Assembly: GCA_013823135.1 (NCBI GenBank)
Contig: PNLP01000022.1
Coordinates: forward strand, 40,596-104,595
Direction of reading: 5' to 3'
DNA: 64,000 nucleotides
DNA from: Planctomycetaceae bacterium
GTDB lineage: Bacteria > Planctomycetota > Planctomycetia > Gemmatales > Gemmataceae
Part shown: positions 50,277-62,538 of the stretch, piece by piece
How positions within the stretch are numbered: position 1 is the stretch's first letter
Layout: every line of letters starts with the position of its first letter
Notes under the pieces: model-generated
Seen by the model: the letters and a program-made list of their open reading frames with translations, nothing else
Databases searched by the model: none
Told to the model about the DNA's origin: nothing
Made by a program: the position numbers and the translations under genes

Positions 50277-50392
50277 GGTCGGCCCTCTCGGACAATGCGT
50301 GGAAGTGGGCAATAGATCAGGGTGGAATGGTGCAACGGAGCGCAGGCACACTCAAGGGGTGCCGCACTCACGGAAACGGGCGCGCGAGGGGA

Positions 50393-50920
50393 CTAACAGG
50401 TCAGACGGGAGAGAGAAATGACGAGATCGGTCGGCGTGCGGGGAATGGAGCCGGAGACGGTTCGCGACGCGGTCGATGGCGGTGGGAGGAACACCGGCGG
50501 AACGGGAGACCCAACGTCGGCGAAGTCGGTGGCGTTGGAAGCCGCAGGGATAGGAGCAGGCGGGGTGGGCGGAATTTCAGGAACTCCGCAGTCGCAACCC
50601 GTTGCCCCACAATCCTGATTGGTGCCCCCGCTTTGCTTGGAGGCTGACTTCTGGGTTTCAGATTGCGCCGGTGGGGCTTCGCAGCAACAGCCCGGACTTT
50701 CGGCGTGGCGGTTTGCCTTACAGCACGGCCGGTTGCAGCACGGCTTCGCGGCCGGCACGGCCGACATTTGGGGAGTGGCCGGTAGCTCGTTTGGGAGTGG
50801 GGAATTCTGTTGAGTGGATGGTGAACAGGCACAGACCCGAACTGGTGCAATCACGCCAATCGCGGTTGAGGCCACGAGCAACAGGCATACAAACAGTCGC
50901 TTTCCCGGACGGATGAGCAT
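50393..50920 (-). CDS. CxC-type Cys-rich exported protein (module A)
   Basis: 175 residues with a signal peptide (KRLFVCLLLVASTAIG) and the motif APVRVCACSPS directly after it. Further Cys runs are CCNRPCC, GCCCE and CGATGCDCG (16 or more Cys in all). The C-terminal part is Pro/Ser/Thr-rich and ends ISLSRLTC. No named family recognised. It lies 117 bp upstream of the module A MFP on the same strand. The CxC, the Cys clusters and the final Cys recur in four other proteins of this window (51116, 53041, 60027, 62095). The likely role is periplasmic metal binding. Confidence 0.7.
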   Translation of the reverse strand: MLIRPGKRLFVCLLLVASTAIGVIAPVRVCACSPSTQQNSPLPNELPATPQMSAVPAAKPCCNRPCCKANRHAESPGCCCEAPPAQSETQKSASKQSGGTNQDCGATGCDCGVPEIPPTPPAPIPAASNATDFADVGSPVPPVFLPPPSTASRTVSGSIPRTPTDLVISLSRLTC

Positions 50921-50965
50921 GAGAAAAGTATACCCACGGTGGACAATTTCGCAAACACAATCCCC

Positions 50966-51016
50966 GACTCAAGAATATCCCTGACCGCGAGTTGAGTCAT
51001 CAACTGAGGACTCAAC
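50966..51016. promoter_or_regulatory. GACTCAA repeats in a divergent gap
   Basis: GTTGAGTC (50991-50998) and GACTCAAC (51009-51016) form an 8-bp inverted repeat with a 10-nt spacer; a further GACTCAA lies at 50966-50972. They sit in the 195-bp gap between two divergent CxC protein genes and could be an operator for shared metal-responsive control. Confidence 0.4.
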
Positions 51017-51115
51017 CAACAGTGGTGCGGGCCTAAAACCAACCGAGCAACTGTCCAAAAACACGAAATAGTTGATTTTTCCCGGCCAGTGGTCGATACT
51101 GGGTGTGGAGGCGGT

Positions 51116-51619
51116 ATGTCCCTGTTCACCGGCAAACTTCTGAAGTTTCTCGCGATGTTGGTCGCGGTAATGACCGTCACCATCAGTCAGCCGGTTATTG
51201 GGTGCGTCTGCCCAGACGGGCGAGTGAAATTCTTCTGCTCTGGTCCACCATCCCTTCGGTGCTGTTGCCCGGTTCCCGTCTCAACCTCCGCTGTGGTAAC
51301 CGGCTGCGATAGGGAGTCGGGCCACTCCAGTTCATGCTGTCATCGTCGTCATCTGGACACGTCCACGTCCGCAACGCACACCTGTGCGGAGGCGAAACCC
51401 ACTTGCTGCCATCGGACGGTGCTTGTTGATAGTGCGGCATTTACTGCCAAAGTTTTTGGCGATGGAGAAGATACTGTCAGCTCGGTAAACTCACTTGCTG
51501 AGGGGACATTAGCCTACCCAATTCTTCGTTCGCAATCTACTTCGCTCGCCAAACGGCCGACGGTCGTTCAACTTCCACCTCCTGATCTGATAATCACGCA
51601 CTGCCATTTCACTTGTTGA
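51116..51619 (+). CDS. CxC-type Cys-rich exported protein (orphan copy)
   Basis: 167 residues, ATG 3-5 nt after GGAGGCGG. Signal peptide FLAMLVAVMTVTISQ is followed by PVIGCVCPDG, then LRCCCP, SSSCCHRRH, CAEAKPTCCHR, and a Pro-rich C-terminus ending ITHCHFTC. It shares the signal-CxC-Cys-cluster-terminal-Cys layout of the four others, but no pump gene follows directly; the next gene is a small secreted protein. It diverges from the module A CxC gene. Confidence 0.65.
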   Translation: MSLFTGKLLKFLAMLVAVMTVTISQPVIGCVCPDGRVKFFCSGPPSLRCCCPVPVSTSAVVTGCDRESGHSSSCCHRRHLDTSTSATHTCAEAKPTCCHRTVLVDSAAFTAKVFGDGEDTVSSVNSLAEGTLAYPILRSQSTSLAKRPTVVQLPPPDLIITHCHFTC

Positions 51620-51796
51620 GCCAGGATTGCGTCACCCGCAACCTTGATTTTCCGCCCGTTAACACGGGCGAACCAGCAACCACACGTTCATTCTGGTCAA
51701 CAACTTTTACGCTCGGCGAACGGCGTCTCGGATTCATTCCCACTTCGGGTCTGAATGATCGGGTGCCCAAGCCGAAGCCATTGGAGTGCATTTCCC

Positions 51797-52246
51797 ATGT
51801 TCAATCGCATGAAACTATCGTTCGTTGTCGTCGCGGCATTCTCCCTGGTCGCTGGCACCACTGCCACCGCCTCTGCTGACCCTGGGAAGGGGTTGCGGTG
51901 GAGTGACTTCGCGTGGGGATCAAGTTCTCGAACCCAACCCACGCGGACCACACCGTACTACTCGGCTGGGAACTACCGGTATTCGCCGAACACCCTCACG
52001 ATGGTGCCGGCTACCCAAGGTGTGGTCACCACACCATCGACGACGACGGCCACGCCAACGATTTCAATCCGGGGCAGTGACGGTGTGGTTCGGGTGTTCC
52101 CGGTCACTGGTGGGGTCGTGCAACAAATCCCGACGCAGAGTACGATCACCGTTCGGGATGCCGATGGTGTGACCCGTAGTTACCCCGTCGTGACAGGGAG
52201 TTCGACGGGAGCTTCGTCCGTTGTCCTTCCTTGCCCCCGTCGATGA
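51797..52246 (+). CDS. Secreted Thr/Val-rich protein, 149 aa
   Basis: A signal peptide (MKLSFVVVAAFSLVAGTTATASA) is followed by a Trp/Ser segment (LRWSDFAWGSSS), a Tyr-rich stretch (YYSAGNYRYSP), and two similar repeats with IRGSDGVVRVFPV and VRDADGVTRSYPV, likely beta-hairpins. No family recognised. The ATG at 51797 starts the signal peptide; a longer frame is intergenic. It is 177 bp behind the orphan CxC gene. Confidence 0.6.
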   Translation: MFNRMKLSFVVVAAFSLVAGTTATASADPGKGLRWSDFAWGSSSRTQPTRTTPYYSAGNYRYSPNTLTMVPATQGVVTTPSTTTATPTISIRGSDGVVRVFPVTGGVVQQIPTQSTITVRDADGVTRSYPVVTGSSTGASSVVLPCPRR

Positions 52247-52344
52247 CACCGTTCGGTTGGGGCGACAGGGGCGGCGAGGAGCTGTCCACCTCTGGTCGTG
52301 TTCGGGTGACCAGGGGTGGAACGTCGAGTTCACCTTGCGGCGGT

Positions 52345-52650
52345 TCATTTACTGGTTGTGAACTCGATCCGAACGATGGTCTTCCCGTCGGCCGCGAGGA
52401 CGACGCGAGCAACCGCAGCAGTCGGCGGGATGTTCTTGTAGTCAGAGCGAAGACCGTTCAAGAAAACCTCGGTCTCACCGGACAACTCGGCCTGGGCGGG
52501 TGGTGGGACCGGGGCAGTTGCTGTCGGCAGCGATTTCACAACCAGCAGCAATTCGTTCGGGAAGGCGACGGGTTGTGGCCTTGCGAGACTCGCGCTGGCA
52601 AGGGAGCTCATGTTCAATAAGGCGACGGTGGCCCAGATGTGACGGGTCAT
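52345..52650 (-). CDS. Small exported protein, 101 aa
   Basis: A signal-like N-terminus (IWATVALLNMSSLASASLA) and then a single beta-rich domain: LLLVVKSLPTA, EVFLNGLRSDYKNIPPTAA, VARVVLAADGKTIVRIEFT. It resembles small periplasmic proteins with a TonB/DUF-like fold, but no family is certain. It converges on the 149-aa gene. Confidence 0.5.
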   Translation of the reverse strand: MTRHIWATVALLNMSSLASASLARPQPVAFPNELLLVVKSLPTATAPVPPPAQAELSGETEVFLNGLRSDYKNIPPTAAVARVVLAADGKTIVRIEFTTSK

Positions 52651-53040
52651 TCGCGGCAACTCGGTGGGTGAGGCGTGCAGTTCGGATTGAGTTGAAAGCA
52701 AGAGTTGTACCACCGGCCGATTTGCCTGTGGAAGTCTTGCCTAACCTCTCGTCGGGTCAGGGTTACGGTTCCACATTGTCGATTTGTTACTGGGAATTGC
52801 AGTCATCGGATGCCGCACATGCGGGCAATAACGCCCACAGGCGTGGCAGACACCCTGATGTGCTTTCTGCTTCAGGGAACAAAGTGAAATCGCCGCCCGA
52901 ATCCTTGACGGTTCGTACAATTCAATTTGGGGGTTGTGTTGTGCCGATGACAATGGTTATCCTGTGACGGCAACTTCCAAGGCTCGGTTTGACACTCGAT
53001 CCAAAATGGGATATCCACGGAATTTGGAGTACTTCAGGTC
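52651..53040 (+). promoter_or_regulatory. 390-bp gap with a candidate promoter for module B
   Basis: TTGACA (52989-52994) with a 17-nt spacer and TATCCA (53012-53017) lie 23 bp before the CxC gene that opens module B; 4 of 6 matches at -10. The promoter position would leave a very short leader. The rest of the gap has no convincing gene. Confidence 0.4.
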
Positions 53041-53583
53041 GTGACTCGCCGAATCCTTTCCTTGTTGCTGTTGTTGACGCAGGCCGCGACGACGTTCGCC
53101 GGCCCCGCGTTCACGATTTGCATCAGTCCGAAAGGTCACACCTGTATCGACGCCCCGTGGACCGTCTGCAACTGCTGCCAGGACGACGGCGGCCCCGATC
53201 ATCGGGACGGACCGACTTGGGGCGTGGTTGATGACGACGACAAGAAGGTGTGCGAGTCTGAGAAACGGTGTTCGTGCCGCTGTGGCCACGACGAGCCTAC
53301 TGCCGCGATCACAACTGATCCCATCGCCGCCCCCGTTTCCGTGATCTCGCCTGGGCAGTGCCTCTGCAAGCACATCCCGTTGATCGTTGCCCAGGACGGC
53401 CAGTATCCGGCGGTCGAACGCACCTCGGTCGACGACCGGCACTCTTTCGACCACCTCATGCCTGCACCCGTGGCCTCGCCGTCCGGCGGGTTCTCGCCCT
53501 CGCGGCACGCCGTTGCCCTCCTGCCACAGCCGCCCCCGTCCGGCCATTTGCACGTCATCTCCTGCACCGTCCTCCGCTGCTAA
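53041..53583 (+). CDS. CxC-type Cys-rich exported protein (module B)
   Basis: 180 residues from a GTG. Signal peptide RILSLLLLLTQAATTFAG, then FTICISPKGHTC, TVCNCCQDD, an acidic Asp run (VVDDDDKK), CSCRCGHDE, QCLCKHIP, and a Pro-rich C-terminal region with HAVALLPQPPPSGH ending SCTVLRC. It matches the layout of the other four Cys-rich proteins and lies 126 bp upstream of the module B MFP. Probable periplasmic metal-binding or sensing partner of the pump. Confidence 0.7.
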   Translation: MTRRILSLLLLLTQAATTFAGPAFTICISPKGHTCIDAPWTVCNCCQDDGGPDHRDGPTWGVVDDDDKKVCESEKRCSCRCGHDEPTAAITTDPIAAPVSVISPGQCLCKHIPLIVAQDGQYPAVERTSVDDRHSFDHLMPAPVASPSGGFSPSRHAVALLPQPPPSGHLHVISCTVLRC

Positions 53584-53708
53584 CCCACTTCTCGACTCGT
53601 CGGGCGTGATCTCTTCACGTTCCCGACCCCCACGTTCGTCCATTTTGTTCCCCACTGGCATCCCCCCAAGGGCATGCTCGCGTTTCCACCCGCATGGAGA
53701 GAAGAGTC

Positions 53709-55334
53709 ATGTCAGACACCGTTTTTGAACGCTTGCCGCAAGAAGCGACGGCCCCGCCGTCACCAACCAATCCACCTCGCCGGTCGGTAGCCTGGAAGTT
53801 CGTGGCAGCTCTCCTCGGTGGCATTCCCGCCGTTATCACCTTCGGCGTGCTGGCCGGGGTCGCCTACTGGGGCTACCAGCACGACTGGACCCTCCCGAAG
53901 TTCTCGGCCATGAACGGCGAGGTTCCGAAGGGCAAGGAGGATTGGTGTGCCGAACACGGCGTCCCAGAGTCCGTCTGCGTGGAGTGTGACACCGACCTGA
54001 TGCCCAAGCCTGAGCCGGTCGGCTGGTGCAAGCAGTTCGGCGTCCACGAATGCCCGCTGTGCCACCCCGAGGTCGCCCAGACAGCGACCCCGCCGGTCCC
54101 CACCAAGGCCGACTTCGCCAGGGCCGAGCGGGCGGTGACGTTCACCGACCGGCCCGAGAACAACCGCAAGTGCCAGATGCACCGGCGGCGGGTTCAGTTC
54201 GTCTCCAAAGAAGCCGCCGACAAGGTGGGGATTGAGGTGGAGCCAGTGTGGACGGTCCCGGTCACCGAGTCCGTCGCAGGGAACGGCGAGGCCGGCTACG
54301 ACCAGACCCGCATCGCCCGGTTGTCGGCGCGGTTGCCCGGCAGCGTCTGGAAGGTTTTCAAGCAGCAGGGTGAGCCGGTCAAGGCCGGCGACCTGCTGGC
54401 CCTGATTGACGCCGCCGACGTGGGTAAGGCGAAGGCCGAGTTGCTCCAAGCGTTCGCTTCGCTTCAGTTGAAGACGCAGAGCTTCGCCAGCATCAGCAGT
54501 TCTGGCGGGGCGGTCGCCGAAGCCCGTGTCCGCGAGGCCGAGGCCGCCGTCCGCGAGGCCGAGATTCGGCTCGATGCGGCTCGCCAGAGTCTCGTCAACC
54601 TCGGAATGCCGCTTGGGGGCGACCTCCAAAAACGCACGCCGGCCCAACTGGAGGCCGGGGTACGGTTCCTCGGCCTTTCCCCGGAGGTCGTCAAGACGCT
54701 CGATTCGGTCAGGGCTTCCACCAACCTGCTCCCCTTGGTCGCCCCGATGGAAGGAGTGATCGTGTCGCGGGACGTTGTGGCCGGCGAGGTCGTGGATAGT
54801 TCCAAACTGTTATTCACCGTGGCCGACGCCCGCCGGATGTGGGTGACCCTCGACCTGCGGTTGGAGGATGCCAAACTCGTCGCCCTCGGTCAAACGGTCC
54901 GGTTCCGACCGGACGGCGGGACCGAAGCCAGCGGCAAGATTACCTGGGTCAGCACCGAGGCCGATCCGAAGACCCGCACCGTCAAACTGCGGGCCTCCGT
55001 CGAGAACGCGGCGGGTCGCCTGCGGGCCAACACGTTCGGGGCCGGTCAGGTCGTCTTGCGGGAGGAGACGGAAGCCGTCGTGGTGCCGACCGAGGCGGTC
55101 CAGTGGGAGGGCTGCTGCCACGTCGTGTTCGTGCGGGACAAGGACTACCTGAAGGATGGCAGCCCGAAGGTGTTCCACGTCCGCACCGTGCGTCTCGGGG
55201 CGAAGGACGGCAAGAACACCGAGATCATCGCCGGCGTCGTGCCGGGTGAACTGGTCGTGACCAAGGGCAGCACCGCCCTGCGGGCCGAACTCCTCAAGAA
55301 CAACCTCGGGGAGGGCTGCACATGCGGCAAGTGA
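53709..55334 (+). CDS. Membrane-fusion protein with Cys/His repeats, CusB/CzcB-like
   Basis: 541 residues, ATG after GAGAGAAGAG. A TM at about 35-55 is followed by two Cys motifs: DWCAEHGVPESVCVECD and GWCKQFGVHECPLCHPE. The MFP core then covers about 170-530: ARLPGSVWKVFKQQGEPVKAG as biotinyl-lipoyl-like half, a coiled-coil (VREAEAAVREAEIRLDAAR), MEGVIVSRDVVAGEVV, and a beta-barrel region. It ends EGCTCGK, so even the C-terminus carries CxC. The next gene is the module B RND pump, 41 bp downstream. Confidence 0.88.
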   Translation: MSDTVFERLPQEATAPPSPTNPPRRSVAWKFVAALLGGIPAVITFGVLAGVAYWGYQHDWTLPKFSAMNGEVPKGKEDWCAEHGVPESVCVECDTDLMPKPEPVGWCKQFGVHECPLCHPEVAQTATPPVPTKADFARAERAVTFTDRPENNRKCQMHRRRVQFVSKEAADKVGIEVEPVWTVPVTESVAGNGEAGYDQTRIARLSARLPGSVWKVFKQQGEPVKAGDLLALIDAADVGKAKAELLQAFASLQLKTQSFASISSSGGAVAEARVREAEAAVREAEIRLDAARQSLVNLGMPLGGDLQKRTPAQLEAGVRFLGLSPEVVKTLDSVRASTNLLPLVAPMEGVIVSRDVVAGEVVDSSKLLFTVADARRMWVTLDLRLEDAKLVALGQTVRFRPDGGTEASGKITWVSTEADPKTRTVKLRASVENAAGRLRANTFGAGQVVLREETEAVVVPTEAVQWEGCCHVVFVRDKDYLKDGSPKVFHVRTVRLGAKDGKNTEIIAGVVPGELVVTKGSTALRAELLKNNLGEGCTCGK

Positions 55335-55374
55335 CCTCCCCGGCTCGCCCCGCCCCCTTGAAGGGGGTGACGCC

Positions 55375-58494
<3,120 letters not shown>

Positions 58495-58539
58495 CGGTTC
58501 GGTGCGGTTCGGTGTGATCCCAAACGAGAGGAGACTTCG

Positions 58540-58938
58540 ATGACGGAGACGAGATTGCGGAAGGCGGTGTTCACCGCCTTCCTACTCCCCGCCCTGGCCC
58601 TGCTCACCCTCAGTGGGTGTGGCACGAAGGACAAGGCCGGAGAGCCGAAGAGCGAGCCGAAGGCGGTGGCCGAGAAGAAGGGCGAGAAGAAGGAGGCCGA
58701 TGACGGCTGGTGGTGCAAGGAACACGGCGTCCCCGAACACGACTGCGCCCAGTGCGATGCGAAGGTCGCCGCCGAGTACAAGAAGAAGGGTGACTGGTGT
58801 AAGGAACACGACCGGCCCGAGTCGCAGTGCTTCATCTGCAACCCGAAGCGGGCCGAGAAGTTCGCCGCCGCGTACAAGGCCAAGTATGGCAAGGAGCCAC
58901 CGCCTCTACCGCCTGAGGAGAAGGGCGAGAAGAAGTAG
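58540..58938 (+). CDS. Lipoprotein with WCxEHGxPExxC repeats
   Basis: 132 residues, ATG after GAGAGGAG. Signal with lipobox LTLSGC (Cys at about 27), a Lys/Glu-rich linker, then two repeats: WWCKEHGVPEHDCAQC and DWCKEHDRPESQCFIC. A Lys/Pro-rich tail follows (YKAKYGKEPPPLPPEE). The same repeat lies in the MFP at 53709. Conserved Cys and His at fixed spacing point to metal binding, perhaps a metal chaperone feeding the MFP. It is 45 bp behind the RND gene in the same unit. Confidence 0.75.
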   Translation: MTETRLRKAVFTAFLLPALALLTLSGCGTKDKAGEPKSEPKAVAEKKGEKKEADDGWWCKEHGVPEHDCAQCDAKVAAEYKKKGDWCKEHDRPESQCFICNPKRAEKFAAAYKAKYGKEPPPLPPEEKGEKK

Positions 58939-59015
58939 TTCGCCGCCACGCGGCTCAACAAGGGTGAAGGGGGCATGGGTCCAAACCCATCCCCCAACGC
59001 ACTGCCGATCAACCG

Positions 59016-59249
59016 ATGAACACCATGAAGCTGCCTGTCCCACGGCGTCCGAGTTCACGGAGGGTCGCCTTGGTGGTGATGGGCCTGCTGCTCCCGATGC
59101 AGGGCGGGTGCCTGTGCGGGTGCGGTGTGGCGTCGGCCTGCGAGGGCCGTGCGGGGGTGGTCGCCCCGGCCTGCCGAGAGGTTCCGAGACGCCCCATAAC
59201 GCCACCGTCCACGACGCTACCGCCAGAGGCTGCGGGCGAGGAGAAATAG
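59016..59249 (+). CDS. Small Cys-rich lipoprotein-like protein, 77 aa
   Basis: VALVVMGLLLPMQGGC gives a plausible lipobox (MQGGC), directly followed by LCGCGVASAC and a Pro/Thr-rich end. The ATG lacks a good ribosome site, so the gene is only moderately supported. It lies within the module B run. Confidence 0.45.
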   Translation: MNTMKLPVPRRPSSRRVALVVMGLLLPMQGGCLCGCGVASACEGRAGVVAPACREVPRRPITPPSTTLPPEAAGEEK

Positions 59250-59352
59250 TCAACCGCCGCCGCTCGGAAAGAACGGCGGGCCGGTCTGGAACAACACGGA
59301 GCAGCACCAGGGAAATGTGTCGATCCCTTTGGAAGTTTGCAAGGAGTCCGAG

Positions 59353-59685
59353 ATGCGGATGCAGAACCGATTGCAAGTGGTCGCGGCGGTGGCGGTGTTG
59401 GTCTTCGGCGGCTTGCTGCAAGCTGCCGATCCAGTGCCGACGAAGCTGACCGTCCCCGGCATGGACTGCCTGAGTTGCGCGAAGAAGGCGGGCGACAAAC
59501 TGTACGCGGTGCCGGGCGTGGCCGACGTGAAGGTGGACATCAAGGCGAAGCTGCTGATCGTGACGCCCAAGCAGGGGGCCGCGATGTCGCCCCGGTCGCT
59601 GTGGGAGGCCGTCGCTAAGGCTGGCTACGAGCCGAGCAAGCTCGAAGGGCCGAACGGAAGTTTCACCACCAAGCCGACGAGTTGA
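59353..59685 (+). CDS. Exported HMA-domain metal-binding protein
   Basis: 110 residues, ATG 6 nt after AAGGAG. A signal peptide (VVAAVAVLVFGGLLQA) is followed by a single heavy-metal-associated domain: VPGMDCLSCAKKAGDKLY holds the MxCxxC site (CLSC), then VPGVADVKVDIKAKLLIVT. This is the ferredoxin-like HMA fold of MerP and CopZ; with a signal peptide it resembles periplasmic MerP. It is the last gene of the module B run and probably hands metal to the pump system. Confidence 0.85.
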   Translation: MRMQNRLQVVAAVAVLVFGGLLQAADPVPTKLTVPGMDCLSCAKKAGDKLYAVPGVADVKVDIKAKLLIVTPKQGAAMSPRSLWEAVAKAGYEPSKLEGPNGSFTTKPTS

Positions 59686-60026
59686 ACCAGCAACCAGCAA
59701 CACATGGCCCGGCAGGCACCGAATCGCATCGACGCCTGGCGGGCTTTTCTCAACTCGAACGTGAGTCCTGCCGCCCTCCACTCGAAAGGTGCCGACCATG
59801 AACCTGTCATTAGAACCGGTTTCAGCCCGGTGGCCCGTGACATTCTTAACCATCGCAGTAGTTCCCCGGTCTGTCCTGGGCTTACCCTGTCCCCACACAA
59901 CTGAGGTGGTTGCAGGGTGCAGGGGAGCGATGGTCCGGTTTGTGTGAAATTTTCTCATGGTGACGGCAAGGGCCGACCGATACTGCCTAGAAGTTCTGAA
60001 TTGAGTGAAGTGCGTTCGGGTTTAAC
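59686..60026. other. 341-bp gap upstream of module C
   Basis: No gene is firmly supported. A 66-codon frame (59704-59904) and a 48-codon frame from 59799 (MNLSLEPVSARWPVTFLTI..., behind AAAGGTG) have no family signal. The AT-rich part at 59940-59960 may hold the promoter of the CxC gene at 60027, but no hexamer pair is good enough to annotate. Confidence 0.5.
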
Positions 60027-60479
60027 ATGAGGTGGTCCGTCACTATCGCCATCGCAGTCGTGCTGGTCGCCACATGCGGACCGGCACCGTGCCCGTGCCA
60101 CCTCCTCGCACTCCTGCGACCTACTTTAAAACAGGATTCACGACTTCCCCACCCGCCACGCCCCGCGTGCAAGTGTTGCTACACCGACCTCTCGAATCAG
60201 AACGGAGAGACAGGCACGTTTCCGGCAATTGAAGCCGACCGAACGCCCGATCTGCCGACGCCACCTTGCGGGCATGGCCCCAAGGTCGAACTCGGTTCGA
60301 TTGGAGTTCTTGGTGAGCTTCAACTCGAAGTCGAGATGGACCACGTCGCAGCTGTGCTGAGCGATCCGTTCTCTGGCTCACACGCTGAATTTTTGATCTC
60401 GGCCCAACAGTTCCAGCACTGTCTCCTTCCCCTATCGCACCTCCGCGCACTTCGCTTCGCTCACGCCTTCCGCTCGTAG
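60027..60479 (+). CDS. CxC-type Cys-rich exported protein (module C, first)
   Basis: 150 residues. Signal VTIAIAVVLVATCG is followed by PAPCPCHLL, a PACKCCYTD cluster and a CGHGPK. The second half (LGELQLEVEMDHVAAVLSD, AEFLISAQQFQHC) looks helical and ends HAFRS rather than Cys. It has fewer Cys than its relatives and is the most divergent copy. The TolC-like gene starts 54 bp downstream. Confidence 0.55.
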   Translation: MRWSVTIAIAVVLVATCGPAPCPCHLLALLRPTLKQDSRLPHPPRPACKCCYTDLSNQNGETGTFPAIEADRTPDLPTPPCGHGPKVELGSIGVLGELQLEVEMDHVAAVLSDPFSGSHAEFLISAQQFQHCLLPLSHLRALRFAHAFRS

Positions 60480-60533
60480 CCCTCATTGGCAAACGTTCGG
60501 TGTCACATTCTCTTCGTCGCCGAGGGCAAGACT

Positions 60534-62033
60534 ATGCGCGGAATTAAGAGCCTCATGCGGCATTTGGTCGTGGGGTGCGTGTTCGGGAGCTTTGGATGCA
60601 CCCCGACGAAGTCGTTTCTCAACGAGCGTTTCCCGCCGCCCGGTGCTGATCGCTCGCCGCAAAGTCGTGAGACACCGAAATCACTCCGCGTCCGGAAGAC
60701 ACCCGAAAGTCTGCCACCTCGGTTTCACGGGCCTGTCGTCCCCGCCGGTGGCCAAAACTTGCCGGCACTCGCCGTACTGGAACAGTCACAACCTGCCTTG
60801 GTGGACGAGTTCGTTCAGTTAGCCGTCACGCGGAACCCGCGTCTCGCACGAGCAACCATCGCGATTGACGCGGCACAGGGGCGGTACTTGCAGGCCGGTT
60901 TGTACCCGAACCCCGAACTCGCGGTGAACTGGGACGAAATCGGCGACCGCCAGGACGGGCGGGGCATCCTCACGGCCCCGAAACTCACCCAAACCATCGT
61001 CACCGGGAAGAAGCTCTCGCTCTCGCAGGCCGTCGTCGCAAGGGAAGTCGATCAGGCGACCCTGGAACTCGTCAGCGAGCGGTATGCGGTTGTCGCATCC
61101 GTCCGTGCTGCGTTCTACGACGCCTACACCCTTCAGCAGCGTGCCGAGGTTCTCAAGGAGTTGGTCAAACTCGCCGACGATGCGGTCGCGAACGGGAAGA
61201 GTTTGCTGGAAGCCAAGCAAATCGCCCGTCTCGACATGGTGCAACTGGAAGTCCAGCAAGAACAGTTCAAGGCCGAGCTCCAGGCAGTCGGGAAGGAGCT
61301 TCCGGCCGCCTACCGTCGGCTGGCTGCGGTCACGGGGGACAACGGGTTGAACGTGCCCGCGGTCGTCGGCACGTTCGACGGGTTGCCGGCTTACGATCTG
61401 GAGCAGACCCGAGCGGCGGTGTTGGCGTCGCACCCCGACATCCGAACGGCGAAGGTCGGCGTGGACCGGGCGCAGGCCGCCGTCCGCCGGGCGCAGGTGG
61501 AACCCATCCCGAACGTGTCCGTGTACGCTGGCTACATTCGCCAGTACGAGAACAAATCCCATGACGGGGCGGCGGGGTTGAGTATGCCAATTCCGGTTTG
61601 GAACCGGAATCAGGGGAACATTCACGCCGCCAAGGCCGAACTGGGGATGGCGATTCAGTCGGTCGGGCGTGCCGAGAACGAGTTGGCGGGCCGGGTGGCG
61701 ACGGCATTCCAGACCTACGCCGCCGCACGGGAGCGCGCGGAACGATACCGGGTTGATATCCTGCCTCGTGCAACGGAAACCTACGAACTCTCGATGAAGG
61801 CGTTCAAGGGCGGGCAGTTTGAATACCTGCGGGTGATCCAGTCCCAGCGTGCCGTGGCCGAGGCTAAGTTGGAACTCAACAAGTCGCTGGGCGATGCGTG
61901 GCGATCGGCAGCGGAGTTGTCGGGCTTGCTGCTTGAAGATTCGTGGCCGGGGCCGCTTCTCGCACAGCCCAAGGGGCCGGGAGTCATGCCGATGCCGAAA
62001 CCTCTACCACCAAACGACATCCCCAAGAAGTGA
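60534..62033 (+). CDS. TolC-family outer-membrane efflux lipoprotein, CzcC-like
   Basis: 499 residues. Lipobox VFGSFGC near residue 23, then two homologous helical halves. TRNPRLARATIAIDAAQGRY begins the first, and EAKQIARLDMVQLEVQQEQF and AFKGGQFEYLRVIQSQRAV are the repeat coils. SMPIPVWNRNQGNIHAAKAE is a strand-turn region near the second half. It is the outer-membrane part of a metal efflux pump in module C and may also serve module B, which lacks one. ATG at 60534 is preferred; an internal ATG at 60555 is possible. Confidence 0.87.
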   Translation: MRGIKSLMRHLVVGCVFGSFGCTPTKSFLNERFPPPGADRSPQSRETPKSLRVRKTPESLPPRFHGPVVPAGGQNLPALAVLEQSQPALVDEFVQLAVTRNPRLARATIAIDAAQGRYLQAGLYPNPELAVNWDEIGDRQDGRGILTAPKLTQTIVTGKKLSLSQAVVAREVDQATLELVSERYAVVASVRAAFYDAYTLQQRAEVLKELVKLADDAVANGKSLLEAKQIARLDMVQLEVQQEQFKAELQAVGKELPAAYRRLAAVTGDNGLNVPAVVGTFDGLPAYDLEQTRAAVLASHPDIRTAKVGVDRAQAAVRRAQVEPIPNVSVYAGYIRQYENKSHDGAAGLSMPIPVWNRNQGNIHAAKAELGMAIQSVGRAENELAGRVATAFQTYAAARERAERYRVDILPRATETYELSMKAFKGGQFEYLRVIQSQRAVAEAKLELNKSLGDAWRSAAELSGLLLEDSWPGPLLAQPKGPGVMPMPKPLPPNDIPKK

Positions 62034-62094
62034 GACGGTCGCAGTTGACTTTCGTGGCCCGGACTCGGATAGTTTGCGATAGGAGAAACGGATC

Positions 62095-62538
62095 GTGACA
62101 CGGTTGCTCGTCATCGTGCTGACTCTGATGGGGCCACTCCCCGTTCGGGTCTGCACGTGCGCCGCAACCCCAAGCACCTGCACCGACCCAAGTTGCCCCA
62201 CTCTCACGAAAGTGAAGTCCTGCTCCTGCGTGCATCACCACGATGCAGCCGAAGAATCAGAGGCGACCGAGACAACAGAGGCAACCGCCAAGGGCGTCGT
62301 GGCGAGTCACACTCACCCGCCCGAACACCAGTCGGGCTGCCCGACAGTTCAGCCGCGTCCTGCTGACGCGATGGGCCAAATTCAAGCTCGCGACATTTCT
62401 CTTGAAGCAGTTCCAGAAAGCACCGTCGCTGTTTCCGACCCTTTCTTCTCGACTCGGCACAGGCTCGGCCCACAGGTTCCTGCCCACAGAGCCCCCGCGT
62501 GTCCACTCTTCATCACATTGCTGACGCTCCGGAATTAA
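62095..62538 (+). CDS. CxC-type Cys-rich exported protein (module C, second)
   Basis: 147 residues from a GTG behind AGGAGAAA. Signal LLVIVLTLMG is followed by PLPVRVCTCAATPS, very close to the module A copy (APVRVCACSPS). Further Cys are CTDPSCPTL, SCSCVHHHD and a lone C in QSGCP. The C-terminal part is Pro/Ala-rich and ends LFITLLTLRN. It lies 107 bp upstream of the module C MFP, the same position as in modules A and B. Confidence 0.65.
   Translation: MTRLLVIVLTLMGPLPVRVCTCAATPSTCTDPSCPTLTKVKSCSCVHHHDAAEESEATETTEATAKGVVASHTHPPEHQSGCPTVQPRPADAMGQIQARDISLEAVPESTVAVSDPFFSTRHRLGPQVPAHRAPACPLFITLLTLRN

Noticed and set aside
59704..59904. 66-codon frame between the HMA gene and module C
   Set aside because: No ribosome site or recognisable protein features.
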